From positions 124,001 to 188,000 of the forward strand of contig CACZJZ010000003.1 in the NCBI GenBank assembly GCA_902781655.1: DNA of 64,000 nt, in the 5' to 3' direction. Below, piece by piece: positions 1-8,472 of this stretch (its first letter is position 1; each line of letters begins with the position of its first letter). A model generated the notes under the pieces. The model ran no database searches. It was not told where the DNA came from and worked only from the letters and a program-made list of their open reading frames with translations. This DNA is from an uncultured Lachnospiraceae bacterium. Its GTDB lineage: Bacteria; Bacillota; Clostridia; Lachnospirales; Lachnospiraceae. A program made the position numbers and the translations under genes.

Positions 1-464
1 TGCGGAATCGTATCTTCAAGGGCGAGCGGTTCATCGACATCGACTGCGGTGCGAAATGCATGAGCTGCGCGGAGGACCCGTCTGCGGCACTGCGGCGCGG
101 CGCGGGAAGGGCGCAGCTCGCATGCCTTCGGCTGGATGATATGCACGAATTTTATCAGCACCCGGTGAAGCACCGAATGTCGCGGCTCGACCTGCAGGAT
201 CCCACAAGACCGTTCGCTCGGCTGGCGGAGCTGGAGCCGAAGATGACGCTGCCAGGCGTCCGGCCGTCGGAAATGGCACTGCCGGAGATCGATCTGTCCG
301 ATCTGAAATTTCCGGAGGCACATCTGCCGAAGGTGAAATTCCGCCAGATGACACTGGACGATCTCAGAACGATGATCGGGCTGCGGCCGGCGGACGCTGA
401 GCCATGCGGCGAGAAGGACGATGAGACGGAGCAGCCGGAGACGAAGGCGGATGAGCAGGGATGA
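1..464 (+). CDS. C-terminal part of a calcineurin-like metallophosphoesterase (5' truncated by window edge)
   Basis: The reading frame is open from base 3, so the gene begins outside the window. The visible start of the product (GERFIDIDCGAKC, then LACLRLDDMHEFY) resembles the last strands of Ser/Thr-phosphatase-like metallophosphoesterases, where a 'hIDIDCG' strand is followed by an 'L.CLRLDD..EFY' strand. The metal-binding motifs would lie upstream and cannot be checked. About 95 further residues form a polar tail with loosely repeated 'LPEIDLSDLKFPEAHLPKV'-like phrases, which is unusual for the family and probably unstructured. The stop codon overlaps the next ATG (ATGA at 461-464), indicating translational coupling with the nuclease gene. 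The family call is an inference from the last domain only. Confidence 0.55.
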   Translation, partial: RNRIFKGERFIDIDCGAKCMSCAEDPSAALRRGAGRAQLACLRLDDMHEFYQHPVKHRMSRLDLQDPTRPFARLAELEPKMTLPGVRPSEMALPEIDLSDLKFPEAHLPKVKFRQMTLDDLRTMIGLRPADAEPCGEKDDETEQPETKADEQG

Positions 465-913
465 ATGAATATCAGATCGTGATTTTACTCCTGTCCATCG
501 CAGTCTGTGCGCTGGCGCTTCTCCTGATCCGGCACATACTGCGGCGCCGGCGGGAGGAAGCCTTTGTCCCGATGGATGATCTGGAGGGACATGAGTTTGA
601 GTATTACTGCGCCGATCTGCTTCGGAATCATGGCTTTCATGCTGTCGAGGTGACAAGAGGCAGTGGCGACTATGGCGCGGATATTCTGTGCGAGCGGGAG
701 GGCGTCACCTATGCGGTGCAATGCAAAACATACTCCTCCGCGGTCGGCGTATCCGCGGTGCAGGAGGCGGCTGCCGGCCGGGATTTCTATGACCGGATGG
801 TGGGCGCCGTCATGACAAACCAGTACTTCACCAGAAACGCACAGACCGCGGCGCGGAAGCTGAAGATCCTGCTCTGGGACAGGGATTACCTGGAATATCT
901 GGAGCAGCGGTAA
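461..913 (+). CDS. Membrane-anchored Mrr-type restriction endonuclease-like protein
   Basis: This 150-residue protein has one N-terminal transmembrane helix (about residues 5-27) followed by Arg-rich residues, so the C-terminal domain should face the cytoplasm. That domain has the order of an Mrr/PD-(D/E)XK fold: 'GHEFEYYCADLLRNHGF' helix with the first Glu, 'GDYGADIL' with the metal-binding Asp, and 'VQCKTY' in place of (D/E)xK. The Gln at the ExK position is common in Mrr_cat proteins. Such small membrane-tethered Mrr proteins are widespread, and their substrate is generally unknown. The start overlaps the stop of the phosphoesterase gene, so the two are probably one transcript. Only 24 bp separate it from the convergent AraC pseudogene. 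Confidence 0.75.
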   Translation: MNEYQIVILLLSIAVCALALLLIRHILRRRREEAFVPMDDLEGHEFEYYCADLLRNHGFHAVEVTRGSGDYGADILCEREGVTYAVQCKTYSSAVGVSAVQEAAAGRDFYDRMVGAVMTNQYFTRNAQTAARKLKILLWDRDYLEYLEQR

Positions 914-937
914 ACATGGCGTTGTACAGCCGCTGTA

Positions 938-1914
938 CTATACATGATAAAGACATCGCTTTGCGTAAGCGCTTCTATACTCGGTCGGTGTCAGGCCGGT
1001 GATCTTTTTATATGTCTTTGAAAAGTTATGAACATCGGAAAAACCTAAATTTTCCGCAATAACAGATATCTGTTTATCCCCGTCTGTGAGCATCATGTTT
1101 GCTGCATAAATTTTTTGATTCAGAATGAATTGCTTAAGCGGTATGCCGGACAACTCAGCAAACATATGTGAGAGATATTTTGAATTATAGTCAAACTGAT
1201 CTGCAATCTCAGATATCCGGATGTTTTTGTGTAAGTTTTTCTGGATGTAATCGACGATATCCAGATATACCTGCTTACGATCGCCGACATTTTTTGAACT
1301 GAATACATGGGCAGATAATTGCCCATACAGTTCAGCGATAATGTCGGTGCATGCAGCGTTCAGAGATATTGCCGGATAATTGTTCTTTACCAAATCCTGG
1401 AGCTGCTTCATTTTCACAACGGTACGTGATGCCAATGGAAGTTTTGCCTGCTGTGGGATTGAAAATCTGTCGGGTGTATCCATTTGACGAATGAGAGAGT
1501 GAATTCTGGTCTGCATATAAATGTCTGAATTCGTAAACTGTACATTGCTTCCCGATGGGATGCCACTGCTGTTCAGGCAAGAACGGGGGCTGTGGACGAT
1601 TCGACTGAACTGATGCTTTGATATGAGGTCTCTCCTGCGTTTTTGAATGAAAAGTGTAGCCAGTAGAAAGAGGAATATGCCCTTTTAAATCCACCTCGCA
1701 ATCCGTTTGAGGGTGGCAATAGAAGATATTCTCCGGGGTTGACAGTATACTTCTCGTTCATGTAGGTCATATACAATGTCCCCTCTGTCATGACAATCAA
1801 TTCATAATTGGTCAGAGGAAAGGCATCATGCTGCCACTGATCATCAAGAGCTTTGAATTTGCCTGTAAAATCATATTGAAACAATTGATTTTTGGGAAAG
1901 AACATCATTCGCAT
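938..1914 (-). pseudogene. AraC-family transcriptional regulator, split by a single-base frameshift
   Basis: The N-terminal 100 or so residues (1914 down to about 1590) form an AraC-type cupin sensor domain ('YELIVMTEGTLYMTY...PGEYLLLPPS...FYWLHF'). The C-terminal 190 residues (to 938) contain two helix-turn-helix motifs ending in 'AENLGFSDVHNFSKTYKKITGLTPTEYR'. The halves lie in different frames, and the first frame stops near 1573. Adding one base to the run of five G on the + strand (1585-1589) restores one continuous protein of about 325 residues with no internal stop. The gene has a good ribosome site (GGAG) just before 1914 and is divergent from the damaged sugar operon it presumably controlled. 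It may be a real pseudogene or a homopolymer sequencing error. Confidence 0.75.
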
Positions 1915-2344
1915 CTATAATCACTCCATATTGTGTGTACGGACATTGAAACGTCCGTAAAAATGTGATAATGACACATAATATTGAATTTATACACCTA
2001 AGTTTGGCCACATCATATACATGGTGCACATAATAATTACAATCACAGTGAAATTTTAGTCATATTTCATAAATTTTCGAATGCTTTATATCTCTATTAA
2101 GCATATCACAGAGATTAAAGGATAAAAAGAAAAGAAATAATGGAAAACATAGAAAAATAACACCTAATCGATACTTGTGATATTTACAAAATATGGGCAC
2201 GAATTGTACGCTAAATATGTCAATAAAGATAAACATTATCGGATGCGCACCTGATAAGTAATGAAATAATATAAAAAACAACGAATTGCGCGATAATTTA
2301 CGGATAATTATTGGGCAAGAGTGCGATTTGATAGGGAGGCGTTT
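1915..2344. other. AT-rich divergent regulatory region
   Basis: This 430-bp stretch lies between the divergent AraC gene and the remnant sugar-transport operon and is much richer in A and T than the rest of the window. It holds an inverted repeat ACGGAC-N8-GTCCGT at 1939-1958 close to the AraC start, which could be a regulator site or a small hairpin. A strong ribosome-binding site (AGGGAGG, 2333-2339) precedes the ATG at 2345. I see no convincing gene: an antisense frame across 2060-2356 is AT-driven and resembles nothing. The operon promoter must lie here, but I cannot single it out. Confidence 0.5.
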
Positions 2345-2428
2345 ATGAGAAAGCAAATGGTAGCAACAATGCTGGCAGGAGTTATGGCTGCTTCTGCGTT
2401 AACTGGAATGATTACTTTAATGCCTTAA
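2345..2428 (+). pseudogene. Remnant signal peptide of a sugar ABC transporter substrate-binding lipoprotein
   Basis: Translation from the ATG behind a strong ribosome site gives a Lys/Arg start, a hydrophobic core and 'ASALTG' (MRKQMVATMLAGVMAASA, then LTG). This is the beginning of a lipoprotein signal peptide of the kind that leads carbohydrate ABC transporter binding proteins, whose lipobox would end in a Cys straight after LTG. In place of that Cys the sequence runs into a different gene, and the frame stops after 27 codons. The rest of the binding protein is missing. The call is inferred from the leader and from the permease fragment that follows. Confidence 0.6.
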
Positions 2429-2664
2429 TTTATAATTCCAAGGAAGATAACGCTCCACTTCAGATTGTTTTGCGTAACATCCTTTTATTAAATCAGGCGT
2501 TTGCAAATGGAAATGGAGGGGTACAGGGTGGTTACGGTCAATCAAGCGCTGATCAGGTGAAGTACGCAATTATCATTGTATCGACAGTCCCTATCCTCTG
2601 TGTCTATCCGTTTGTTCAGAAATATTTTGAAAAGGGCGTTATGATCGGAGCGGTAAAAGGATGA
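2404..2664 (+). pseudogene. C-terminal fragment of a carbohydrate ABC transporter permease (LplC/UgpE type)
   Basis: The frame starting at the TGG codon at 2404 reads WNDYFNALIYNSKEDNAPLQ, then IVLRNILLLNQ, and ends with a transmembrane segment and 'FVQKYFEKGVMIGAVKG'. This is the typical end of MalG/LplC-type permeases, whose last residues are nearly always 'KYF.KG...GAvKG'. The conserved EAA loop and the earlier membrane spans are absent, so about 86 residues remain of a protein of about 300. There is no proper start codon of its own, only an in-frame TTG at 2470. Its stop overlaps the ATG of the first glycosidase (ATGA, 2661-2664), preserving the original operon junction. Confidence 0.8.
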
Positions 2665-4514
2665 ATGCAAAGCAGGCGAATACTGACAAAAAGTCTCTAT
2701 GTGTACTTGACGATTTCCATTACAGACATGTTTTTCTAGCGCCGGGACACTGGGAAAAACAAAGAGAGCATATCATTGATCTTTATCTTAATCTTCCGGA
2801 AAGGGATCTTCTTCAATATTTTCGGAATCGCGCCGGAATATCCAGGGCTGCTGGAGGGCTGACAGGGTGGTACGGCAACGGCGCTTCAACTTTTGGGCAG
2901 ATTCTCGGAGCTCTTGCAAAATTATACCTCGAAACTGGAGATGAGAGGATTCGAATTAAAGCGGAAACACTGGCAGACGGCTGGGGGGAATGTGCACATG
3001 CCTCGGAAAGTATATACAGCCATATTGGAACGTATGTATTTGATAAACTGATAACGGGATTTCTTGATCTTTATGAATATCTCCATTATGAACAGGCGGC
3101 GGAATATGTTGATCTGCTGACAGAACGTGCGGAAATGGAATTCGACAGATCCATTCCGCGGGACGGGCTGCAGGTTATGCCCGGAGGTATGATTGAATGG
3201 TATACACTGCCGGAACAGCTTTACAGAGCCTATGATCTGCTGGGAAATGTGCGCTGTTTGAGAATGGCGAAAGAATGGGATTACCCATATTATTGGAACA
3301 AGCTGCTTGCAGGAGATTATCATATTGGTCCGAGACATGCCTATAGCCATGTTAATGCGCTGTCGTCGGCAGCCCGTGCATATTTACAGACGGGGAAGAC
3401 AGGCTATCTGAAGGCGATTGAAAATGCCTATGATGAAATTACAGCGCATCACATTTTTGCAACAGGAGGGTATGGACCCGCGGAATGTATATTCCCCGAT
3501 GAGGAGGGATATCTGAGTGATTCCATAAAATCCGCATGGGATCCAACAAAAAGGCACCGTGAGTACATTAACTTTTCGGCACGTCAGGTCTCCAGAGATG
3601 ATCGGTGGGGAAGCTGCGAAGTATCATGCTGTGCATGGGCTGTGTTCAAAATCTGCAGTTATCTGTTAAAGATCACTGGGGAAGCGAGATATGGTGACTG
3701 GGCAGAAAAGATGCTGATCAATGGATGCGGAGGACAACTGCCAATCACGGAAGAAGGGGAGGTTATGTATTATGCGGATTATTTTGTCGATGGCGGGCTG
3801 AAGACAGTAAAAGATGGACGTTTGATGGAAAACGGGGCAAACTTTGAATGGCAGTGCTGCACAGGCACCTTCCCTGAGGATGTGGCGGAATATTCCAATA
3901 TGCTGTATTACAGAAATTCTAATGGCGATATTTTTGTGGCACAGTATTTGCCTTCTGTCCTGTCTTTTAATGCGGAAGGACACAACTGGGTCTTAAAGAA
4001 TGTAAGCAATTATCCCAAGGAGAAAGAAATACGGATTATTCTGACAAACGATGACAGGCAGCCCGTTTCTGGGGAATTGAGACTTCATTTCCGCGTGCCA
4101 TCCTGGGCTGGTCCGAAAAGTACGGTTTATGTCAATGGGCATGCGATAAAGACCCCTATTCTTCCAAATCAATGGCTGGAAGTACAAGTACAAGGCGAGA
4201 AAACGGAGATCAGGCTTGACTTTGAGTTTTGTCTGGCATTTCGTCCGGCAGATCAGTATGACACAAGTCTGGTGGCGCTGAACTATGGACCGCTTACATT
4301 GGTGTGTAACAAGATGAGCGTATTGAGCGGTGACACTGCACATCCAGAGGAATGGATCGTTCCGGTTTGCAAAGAAGGGTATTCATTTGCGTTTGAGACG
4401 AAGCCGGGGCATGTATTGCCCTATGAGTGGATAAAGCGGAGCTTCTATCCTTATTACGAAGTACCAGAGATGCAATGGTATTACATGTATAACAGGATTC
4501 GCAGGGATAACTGA
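2661..4514 (+). CDS. Glycoside hydrolase family 127-type protein (DUF1680, putative beta-L-arabinofuranosidase)
   Basis: This 617-residue cytoplasmic protein (no signal peptide) has the layout of DUF1680/GH127 enzymes: an (alpha/alpha)6 barrel followed by beta-sandwich modules. Characterised members such as HypBA1 release L-arabinose from beta-L-arabinofuranosides through a cysteine nucleophile held by a zinc site of one Glu and three Cys. Here a Glu at about residue 320 is followed by Cys323-Cys324, and a Cys-Cys pair lies at about 399-400 in 'EWQCCTGTFPEDVAEYSNM', consistent with that site. The Glu-to-Cys spacing is one residue longer than the usual ExC, so the subfamily may differ from HypBA1. 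It overlaps the permease remnant and lies 13 bp before a second, only distantly similar enzyme. Substrate assignment is inferred. Confidence 0.75.
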   Translation: MNAKQANTDKKSLCVLDDFHYRHVFLAPGHWEKQREHIIDLYLNLPERDLLQYFRNRAGISRAAGGLTGWYGNGASTFGQILGALAKLYLETGDERIRIKAETLADGWGECAHASESIYSHIGTYVFDKLITGFLDLYEYLHYEQAAEYVDLLTERAEMEFDRSIPRDGLQVMPGGMIEWYTLPEQLYRAYDLLGNVRCLRMAKEWDYPYYWNKLLAGDYHIGPRHAYSHVNALSSAARAYLQTGKTGYLKAIENAYDEITAHHIFATGGYGPAECIFPDEEGYLSDSIKSAWDPTKRHREYINFSARQVSRDDRWGSCEVSCCAWAVFKICSYLLKITGEARYGDWAEKMLINGCGGQLPITEEGEVMYYADYFVDGGLKTVKDGRLMENGANFEWQCCTGTFPEDVAEYSNMLYYRNSNGDIFVAQYLPSVLSFNAEGHNWVLKNVSNYPKEKEIRIILTNDDRQPVSGELRLHFRVPSWAGPKSTVYVNGHAIKTPILPNQWLEVQVQGEKTEIRLDFEFCLAFRPADQYDTSLVALNYGPLTLVCNKMSVLSGDTAHPEEWIVPVCKEGYSFAFETKPGHVLPYEWIKRSFYPYYEVPEMQWYYMYNRIRRDN

Positions 4515-4527
4515 GAGGAATGATATT

Positions 4528-6498
4528 ATGGAAGAATTATCGGGAAAATCAGTTCTTTTGAGAGACGCCGGAATGCTTGAGCGACAGAGAGAAAACTACG
4601 ATTACCTGATGAGTTTAAAAAATGATCATCTGTTGCGGAACTATGAGCTGGAGGCAGGCCGTTTTACCAATCGAAAAATCGATACCGATACCATGGGAGG
4701 ATGGGAGGCGTCAACTTGCCAGCTGAGGGGGCACTTTTTAGGCCATTGGCTGTCAGCTGCTGCCTACTATATTGAAGAAACCGGAGACTGTGAGATCCAG
4801 GCAAAGGCAGACAATATTGTATCAGAACTTGCGCGATGCCAGCAGGACAACGGAGGACAATGGGCAGCTTCTATTCCGGAAAAATATCTTTACTGGATCG
4901 GTGAGGGAAGAAAAATATGGGCACCGCAGTATACGGTTCATAAGCTGCTTATGGGGCTTGTTGATATGTATTGTCATGCAGGAAATCAGCAGGCTCTGAT
5001 GATCGCGGATCATATGGCAGACTGGTTTTATACCTGGAGCGGAGAATATACCAGGGAGCAGTTTGATGACATTCTGGACTATGAAACAGGAGGCATGCTC
5101 GAGGTATGGGCTGATCTGCTTGCTATCACGCAGGCAGATAAATACCGGGTTCTTCTTGACAGGTATTATCGCCGCCGATTGTTTGACCCGCTCCTTGAAG
5201 GGCAGGATGTTTTGACAAACATGCATGCTAATACCACAATTCCGGAAATCCTTGGGTGTGCCAGAGCATATGAAGTAACTGGCGAGCAGAAGTATTTTGA
5301 TATCGTTAAGGCATACTGGAGATGCGCTGTAACAGAGCGTGGAACATATGTGACGGGTGGACAGACAGAAGGAGAAGTCTGGACTCCGAAGATGAAGCTG
5401 AAAAATAGAATAGGTAATATGAATCAGGAGTTCTGCACGGTTTACAACATGATGCGGCTTGCAGATTTTTTGTTTCTTTATACGAAGGATCCGGGATATC
5501 TGCAATATCGGGAATATAATCTTCATAATGGCGTTATGGCGCAATCGTATTACGCCAGCATTCAGACAGAGAGCCATGAGGAGAAAAAAGGACTTCTCAC
5601 TTATTTTCTGCCTATGAAGGCAGGAAGCCGAAAGCAATGGGCAGGCAGAATGGATTCCTTTTTTTGCTGCCATGGCACTATGATTCAGGCAAATGCAAGA
5701 CTGAATCAGGGGATTTTTTATCGGGACAGGGATGAAATATATGTGGGACAGTACGTGGAATCGGAATTGATACTGCAGGAATTGTCAGAAAGAGAAGATA
5801 ATGCGTCAGGACAGAATACGTGCGGCAGACTGCAGGCGTGCTATAAAAAAATGTCTGCAGAAAACTGCGGGGCTGGATCAAAATGCTCCGGGGAAATCAG
5901 GATCCTTCTGCAGGAGGACACGATGAACGGATTGACGCAGATATCGTCCGAGAATAATGCGGCGCAAACAGTCAATCAAGTTGCTTCTGCGTATGATTCC
6001 AAACCGGATTTTCGTAAATATATTTTAACGGTGCGTCTGGTGGGTATGGAAAAGCGTCATTTTTCCCTAAATCTACGAATGCCGGAGTGGATCACCAGAG
6101 CTGCTGAGGTATATAAGAATGGGAAGCTGATCTGTAAAACAGAAGACACTTCCAAATTCCTGCGCATTGACGAGGAGTGGAAAGATGGGGATGCTGTGAC
6201 CGTGATCCTGCCGGTCGGAATAAAATTCATTCCGCTTCCGGACGATCCAAATACAGGCGCATTTCGCTATGGACCGGATGTTCTGGTGGGTATAACAGAA
6301 CAGGAGAGAATTCTCGAACTGGCGAATTCGGAGGGGGAGGATCCATGCAAGGAACTTGCAGCTGACAGGGAACGACAATGGGGACAATGGAACACCTATT
6401 ATCGCACCGAAAACCAGAATCCCGGAATTGATTTCCGGTGTATTGATGAAATCGGCGATGAACCATATCAGGTGTATTTTAAGATCAGGAGAAGATGA
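4528..6498 (+). CDS. Glycoside hydrolase family 127/146-type beta-L-arabinofuranosidase
   Basis: A second DUF1680-superfamily enzyme of 656 residues, without a signal peptide. It carries 'GGWEASTCQLRGHFLGHWLSA' near the N-terminus, 'YVTGGQTEGEVW', 'NMNQEFCTVYNMMRLADF' with E301-x-C303, and 'DSFFCCHGTMIQANA' with C380-C381. ExC plus CC is the Zn/Cys-nucleophile arrangement known from GH127 and GH146. A poorly conserved, polar insertion of about 80 residues (roughly 420-500) interrupts the C-terminal beta-sandwich region. The ribosome site (GAGAGGA) and the 13-bp gap suggest co-transcription with the preceding enzyme. Two distantly related arabinofuranosidases would let the cell trim arabinofuranosyl chains taken up as oligosaccharides; this is an inference from family and context. 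Confidence 0.8.
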   Translation: MEELSGKSVLLRDAGMLERQRENYDYLMSLKNDHLLRNYELEAGRFTNRKIDTDTMGGWEASTCQLRGHFLGHWLSAAAYYIEETGDCEIQAKADNIVSELARCQQDNGGQWAASIPEKYLYWIGEGRKIWAPQYTVHKLLMGLVDMYCHAGNQQALMIADHMADWFYTWSGEYTREQFDDILDYETGGMLEVWADLLAITQADKYRVLLDRYYRRRLFDPLLEGQDVLTNMHANTTIPEILGCARAYEVTGEQKYFDIVKAYWRCAVTERGTYVTGGQTEGEVWTPKMKLKNRIGNMNQEFCTVYNMMRLADFLFLYTKDPGYLQYREYNLHNGVMAQSYYASIQTESHEEKKGLLTYFLPMKAGSRKQWAGRMDSFFCCHGTMIQANARLNQGIFYRDRDEIYVGQYVESELILQELSEREDNASGQNTCGRLQACYKKMSAENCGAGSKCSGEIRILLQEDTMNGLTQISSENNAAQTVNQVASAYDSKPDFRKYILTVRLVGMEKRHFSLNLRMPEWITRAAEVYKNGKLICKTEDTSKFLRIDEEWKDGDAVTVILPVGIKFIPLPDDPNTGAFRYGPDVLVGITEQERILELANSEGEDPCKELAADRERQWGQWNTYYRTENQNPGIDFRCIDEIGDEPYQVYFKIRRR

Positions 6499-6569
6499 TA
6501 TGGTCGGCATCATCGGGCGGGAACGCATTGCTATTCTGTTGTAACTATTTATTTATGACCCCATCTCGA

Positions 6570-6620
6570 ATTCGCTTCGCGAATCCAGAGTGAGGTGGTC
6601 TGAGATGCTTCACGCTCTGG
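6570..6620. repeat. Two small tandem hairpins after the glycosidase operon
   Basis: ATTCGC-TTC-GCGAAT (6570-6584) is followed by CCAGAG...CTCTGG arms (6585-6620). Neither is followed by a T run, so a role as an intrinsic terminator is weak. They sit between the second glycosidase and the esterase and may mark the edge of the AT-rich island. Confidence 0.4.
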
Positions 6621-6734
6621 ACTGTTTTATGAAGGCGGTCGATCCTATGTTTCTGGGGCCGCAGTTCGTCCGTGCCGTTCATTTCATCAATACCTGTGGA
6701 AAGTGATTTTGAACTCGCAGAAAAGGAGTACAAG

Positions 6735-8321
6735 ATGGAACGAATAGTGACAATACCTGATGGCAGAATCGAAGGGCTTCCCGCCGCGGATCCGCGTATC
6801 ACATCCTTCAAGGGGATTCCGTTTGCAGCGCCGCCCGTAGGGCAGAATCGCTGGAGAGCTCCCCAACCGGTACAGAGATGGGAGGGCACGCTCAAGGCAT
6901 ATCAGTTTGCTCCCATCAGCAAGCAGACACCGCCCGGAAAGTTCAAGGATATTTATGCGATGGAATGGAGTGTCGATCCGTCCATACCGAACAGCGAAGA
7001 CAGCCTCTATCTCAATATCTGGACCCCGAACCTTGACGAAAGTGCGAATCTTCCTGTCTTCGTCTGGTTCTTCGGAGGTGGTCTTCAGGTCGGTTCGCCT
7101 GCTGAAATGGAATTTGACGGTGAGCGTCTCTCACGCCGGGGTGTCGTCGTTGTTACTGCTTCATACCGCCTGAATGTCTTCGGTTTTTTAGCACATCCGC
7201 AGCTGGCCCTGGAACAGCCCGAAGCTCCCACCAATTTCGGTCATCTTGATCAGCGCCAGGCGATTCTGTGGGTCAGAGATAATATCCGCTCCTTTGGCGG
7301 GAATCCGAAGTGTATCACTATAGGCGGACAGTCTGCCGGCGGAGGAAGTGTCATGTCTCAGCTTACTTCCCCCATGAACAAAGGCCTTTTCCAGCGTGCT
7401 ATTGTTGATTCCGGTGTTTTCCATTCAGTCTACGAAGGCCATCCAACCATTATGAGCGGAGACTATGAGGAAGCCATGAAACGCGGCGAGGAACTTTTTG
7501 CAGCGCTCGGTGTCAAAACTCTTGAGGAAGCGAGACAGCTGGATGCAGATGTCATCCTGGACAAAGTGAATGAAATGCACACATTCTGGGGAACGAATTT
7601 TGATGGCGTTTTCCAGATCAGGGATGCTGCCGACAGCTTTATGATGGGCGATCGCCTTGAGATTCCTGTTCTCATGGGAAACACGCATGATGAGTTCCAT
7701 ATCACTGTTCCTGCTGATAAGTTTCCGGGCGGCAGGGAAGGCCTCGCTGCGGCAAAAAAAGCATGCGCTCCAGCAAACACTGAAATACTCTTCTCTGGCA
7801 AGGAGCCGGATGTGGAGGGCGCCGACATCAACAGCATCGAATTTGCATGCCGTCTTATGGCGGAATCCAACGCCTGCCGCGAGGATTCCGCTCCGCTCTT
7901 CTATTATGACTTCAATCTCGACATTCCGGGCTGGGATCATCCGGGCAATTTTCACTCCTCCGATCTTTGGTTCTGGTTTGAAACGCTGCAGAAATGCTGG
8001 AGACCTTTCGTTGGGAGACATTATGACGCCGCAAGAATCATGTGCGATTACTGGGCAAACTTTATCAAAAACGGTGATCCCAACGGCATCGACAGTGGAG
8101 GAATTGTCTCCGATGGCAAAGGGACGATCTCCGATTACGCAGGCACCCAGTTTGCCGCCGAAGGACCTGCTCTTCCGCAGTGGGACGCCTACACAAAGGA
8201 AGCGCCATACGGTCTCCGCATTGATTCTGATTCCATCGGAATGTTTCGCAAAGAGATGAACCCCGTCATGAAGGCGCTTGTAAACCATATGAGGAAGTGC
8301 TCGGCTGACAAATTTTCTTGA
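6735..8321 (+). CDS. Type B carboxylesterase (para-nitrobenzyl esterase family)
   Basis: A 528-residue alpha/beta hydrolase of the carboxylesterase/lipase type B family. It shows the family signatures 'FKGIPFAAPPVG', 'SEDSLYLNIWTP', the oxyanion-hole segment 'VFVWFFGGGLQVGS' and the nucleophile elbow 'GGQSAGGGSV' with the catalytic Ser. The length is normal for the family. The ATG at 6735 is chosen because AAAGGAG lies six bases upstream; an upstream in-frame extension is possible but has no ribosome site. No signal peptide is seen. Next to arabinofuranosidases, a plausible job is removing acyl groups (acetyl or feruloyl) from imported plant oligosaccharides, but type B esterases are broad and this is only contextual. 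Its base composition is intermediate between the AT-rich island and the core genome. Confidence 0.85.
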   Translation: MERIVTIPDGRIEGLPAADPRITSFKGIPFAAPPVGQNRWRAPQPVQRWEGTLKAYQFAPISKQTPPGKFKDIYAMEWSVDPSIPNSEDSLYLNIWTPNLDESANLPVFVWFFGGGLQVGSPAEMEFDGERLSRRGVVVVTASYRLNVFGFLAHPQLALEQPEAPTNFGHLDQRQAILWVRDNIRSFGGNPKCITIGGQSAGGGSVMSQLTSPMNKGLFQRAIVDSGVFHSVYEGHPTIMSGDYEEAMKRGEELFAALGVKTLEEARQLDADVILDKVNEMHTFWGTNFDGVFQIRDAADSFMMGDRLEIPVLMGNTHDEFHITVPADKFPGGREGLAAAKKACAPANTEILFSGKEPDVEGADINSIEFACRLMAESNACREDSAPLFYYDFNLDIPGWDHPGNFHSSDLWFWFETLQKCWRPFVGRHYDAARIMCDYWANFIKNGDPNGIDSGGIVSDGKGTISDYAGTQFAAEGPALPQWDAYTKEAPYGLRIDSDSIGMFRKEMNPVMKALVNHMRKCSADKFS

Positions 8322-8391
8322 AGAACGTATTTCAGAACAATCTGCCGGAAGCAGCAGGATATGTCGATGGAGCCATAAGTAGCGTGATGCG

Positions 8392-8420
8392 TTGATGTAG
8401 TTGATGACGTTGTGTACAAT
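8392..8420 (+). promoter_or_regulatory. Predicted sigma-70-type promoter of the pentose operon
   Basis: TTGATG (8392-8397) and TACAAT (8415-8420) are separated by exactly 17 bases. The transcript would have a short leader containing a small hairpin, GCATCT-GGG-AGATGC (8443-8457), immediately before the TGGAGG ribosome site of the kinase. The promoter makes the kinase gene the first of an operon separate from the esterase. Confidence 0.6.
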
Positions 8421-8472
8421 GTACGATGGATAACAAAAAAACGCATCTGGGAGATGCAATGTGGAGGCATGT

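Noticed and set aside
2060..2356. A 98-codon minus-strand frame in the AT-rich intergenic region
   Set aside because: Hydrophobic Phe/Ile-rich product typical of AT-rich noise, and it overlaps the ribosome site of the operon leader.
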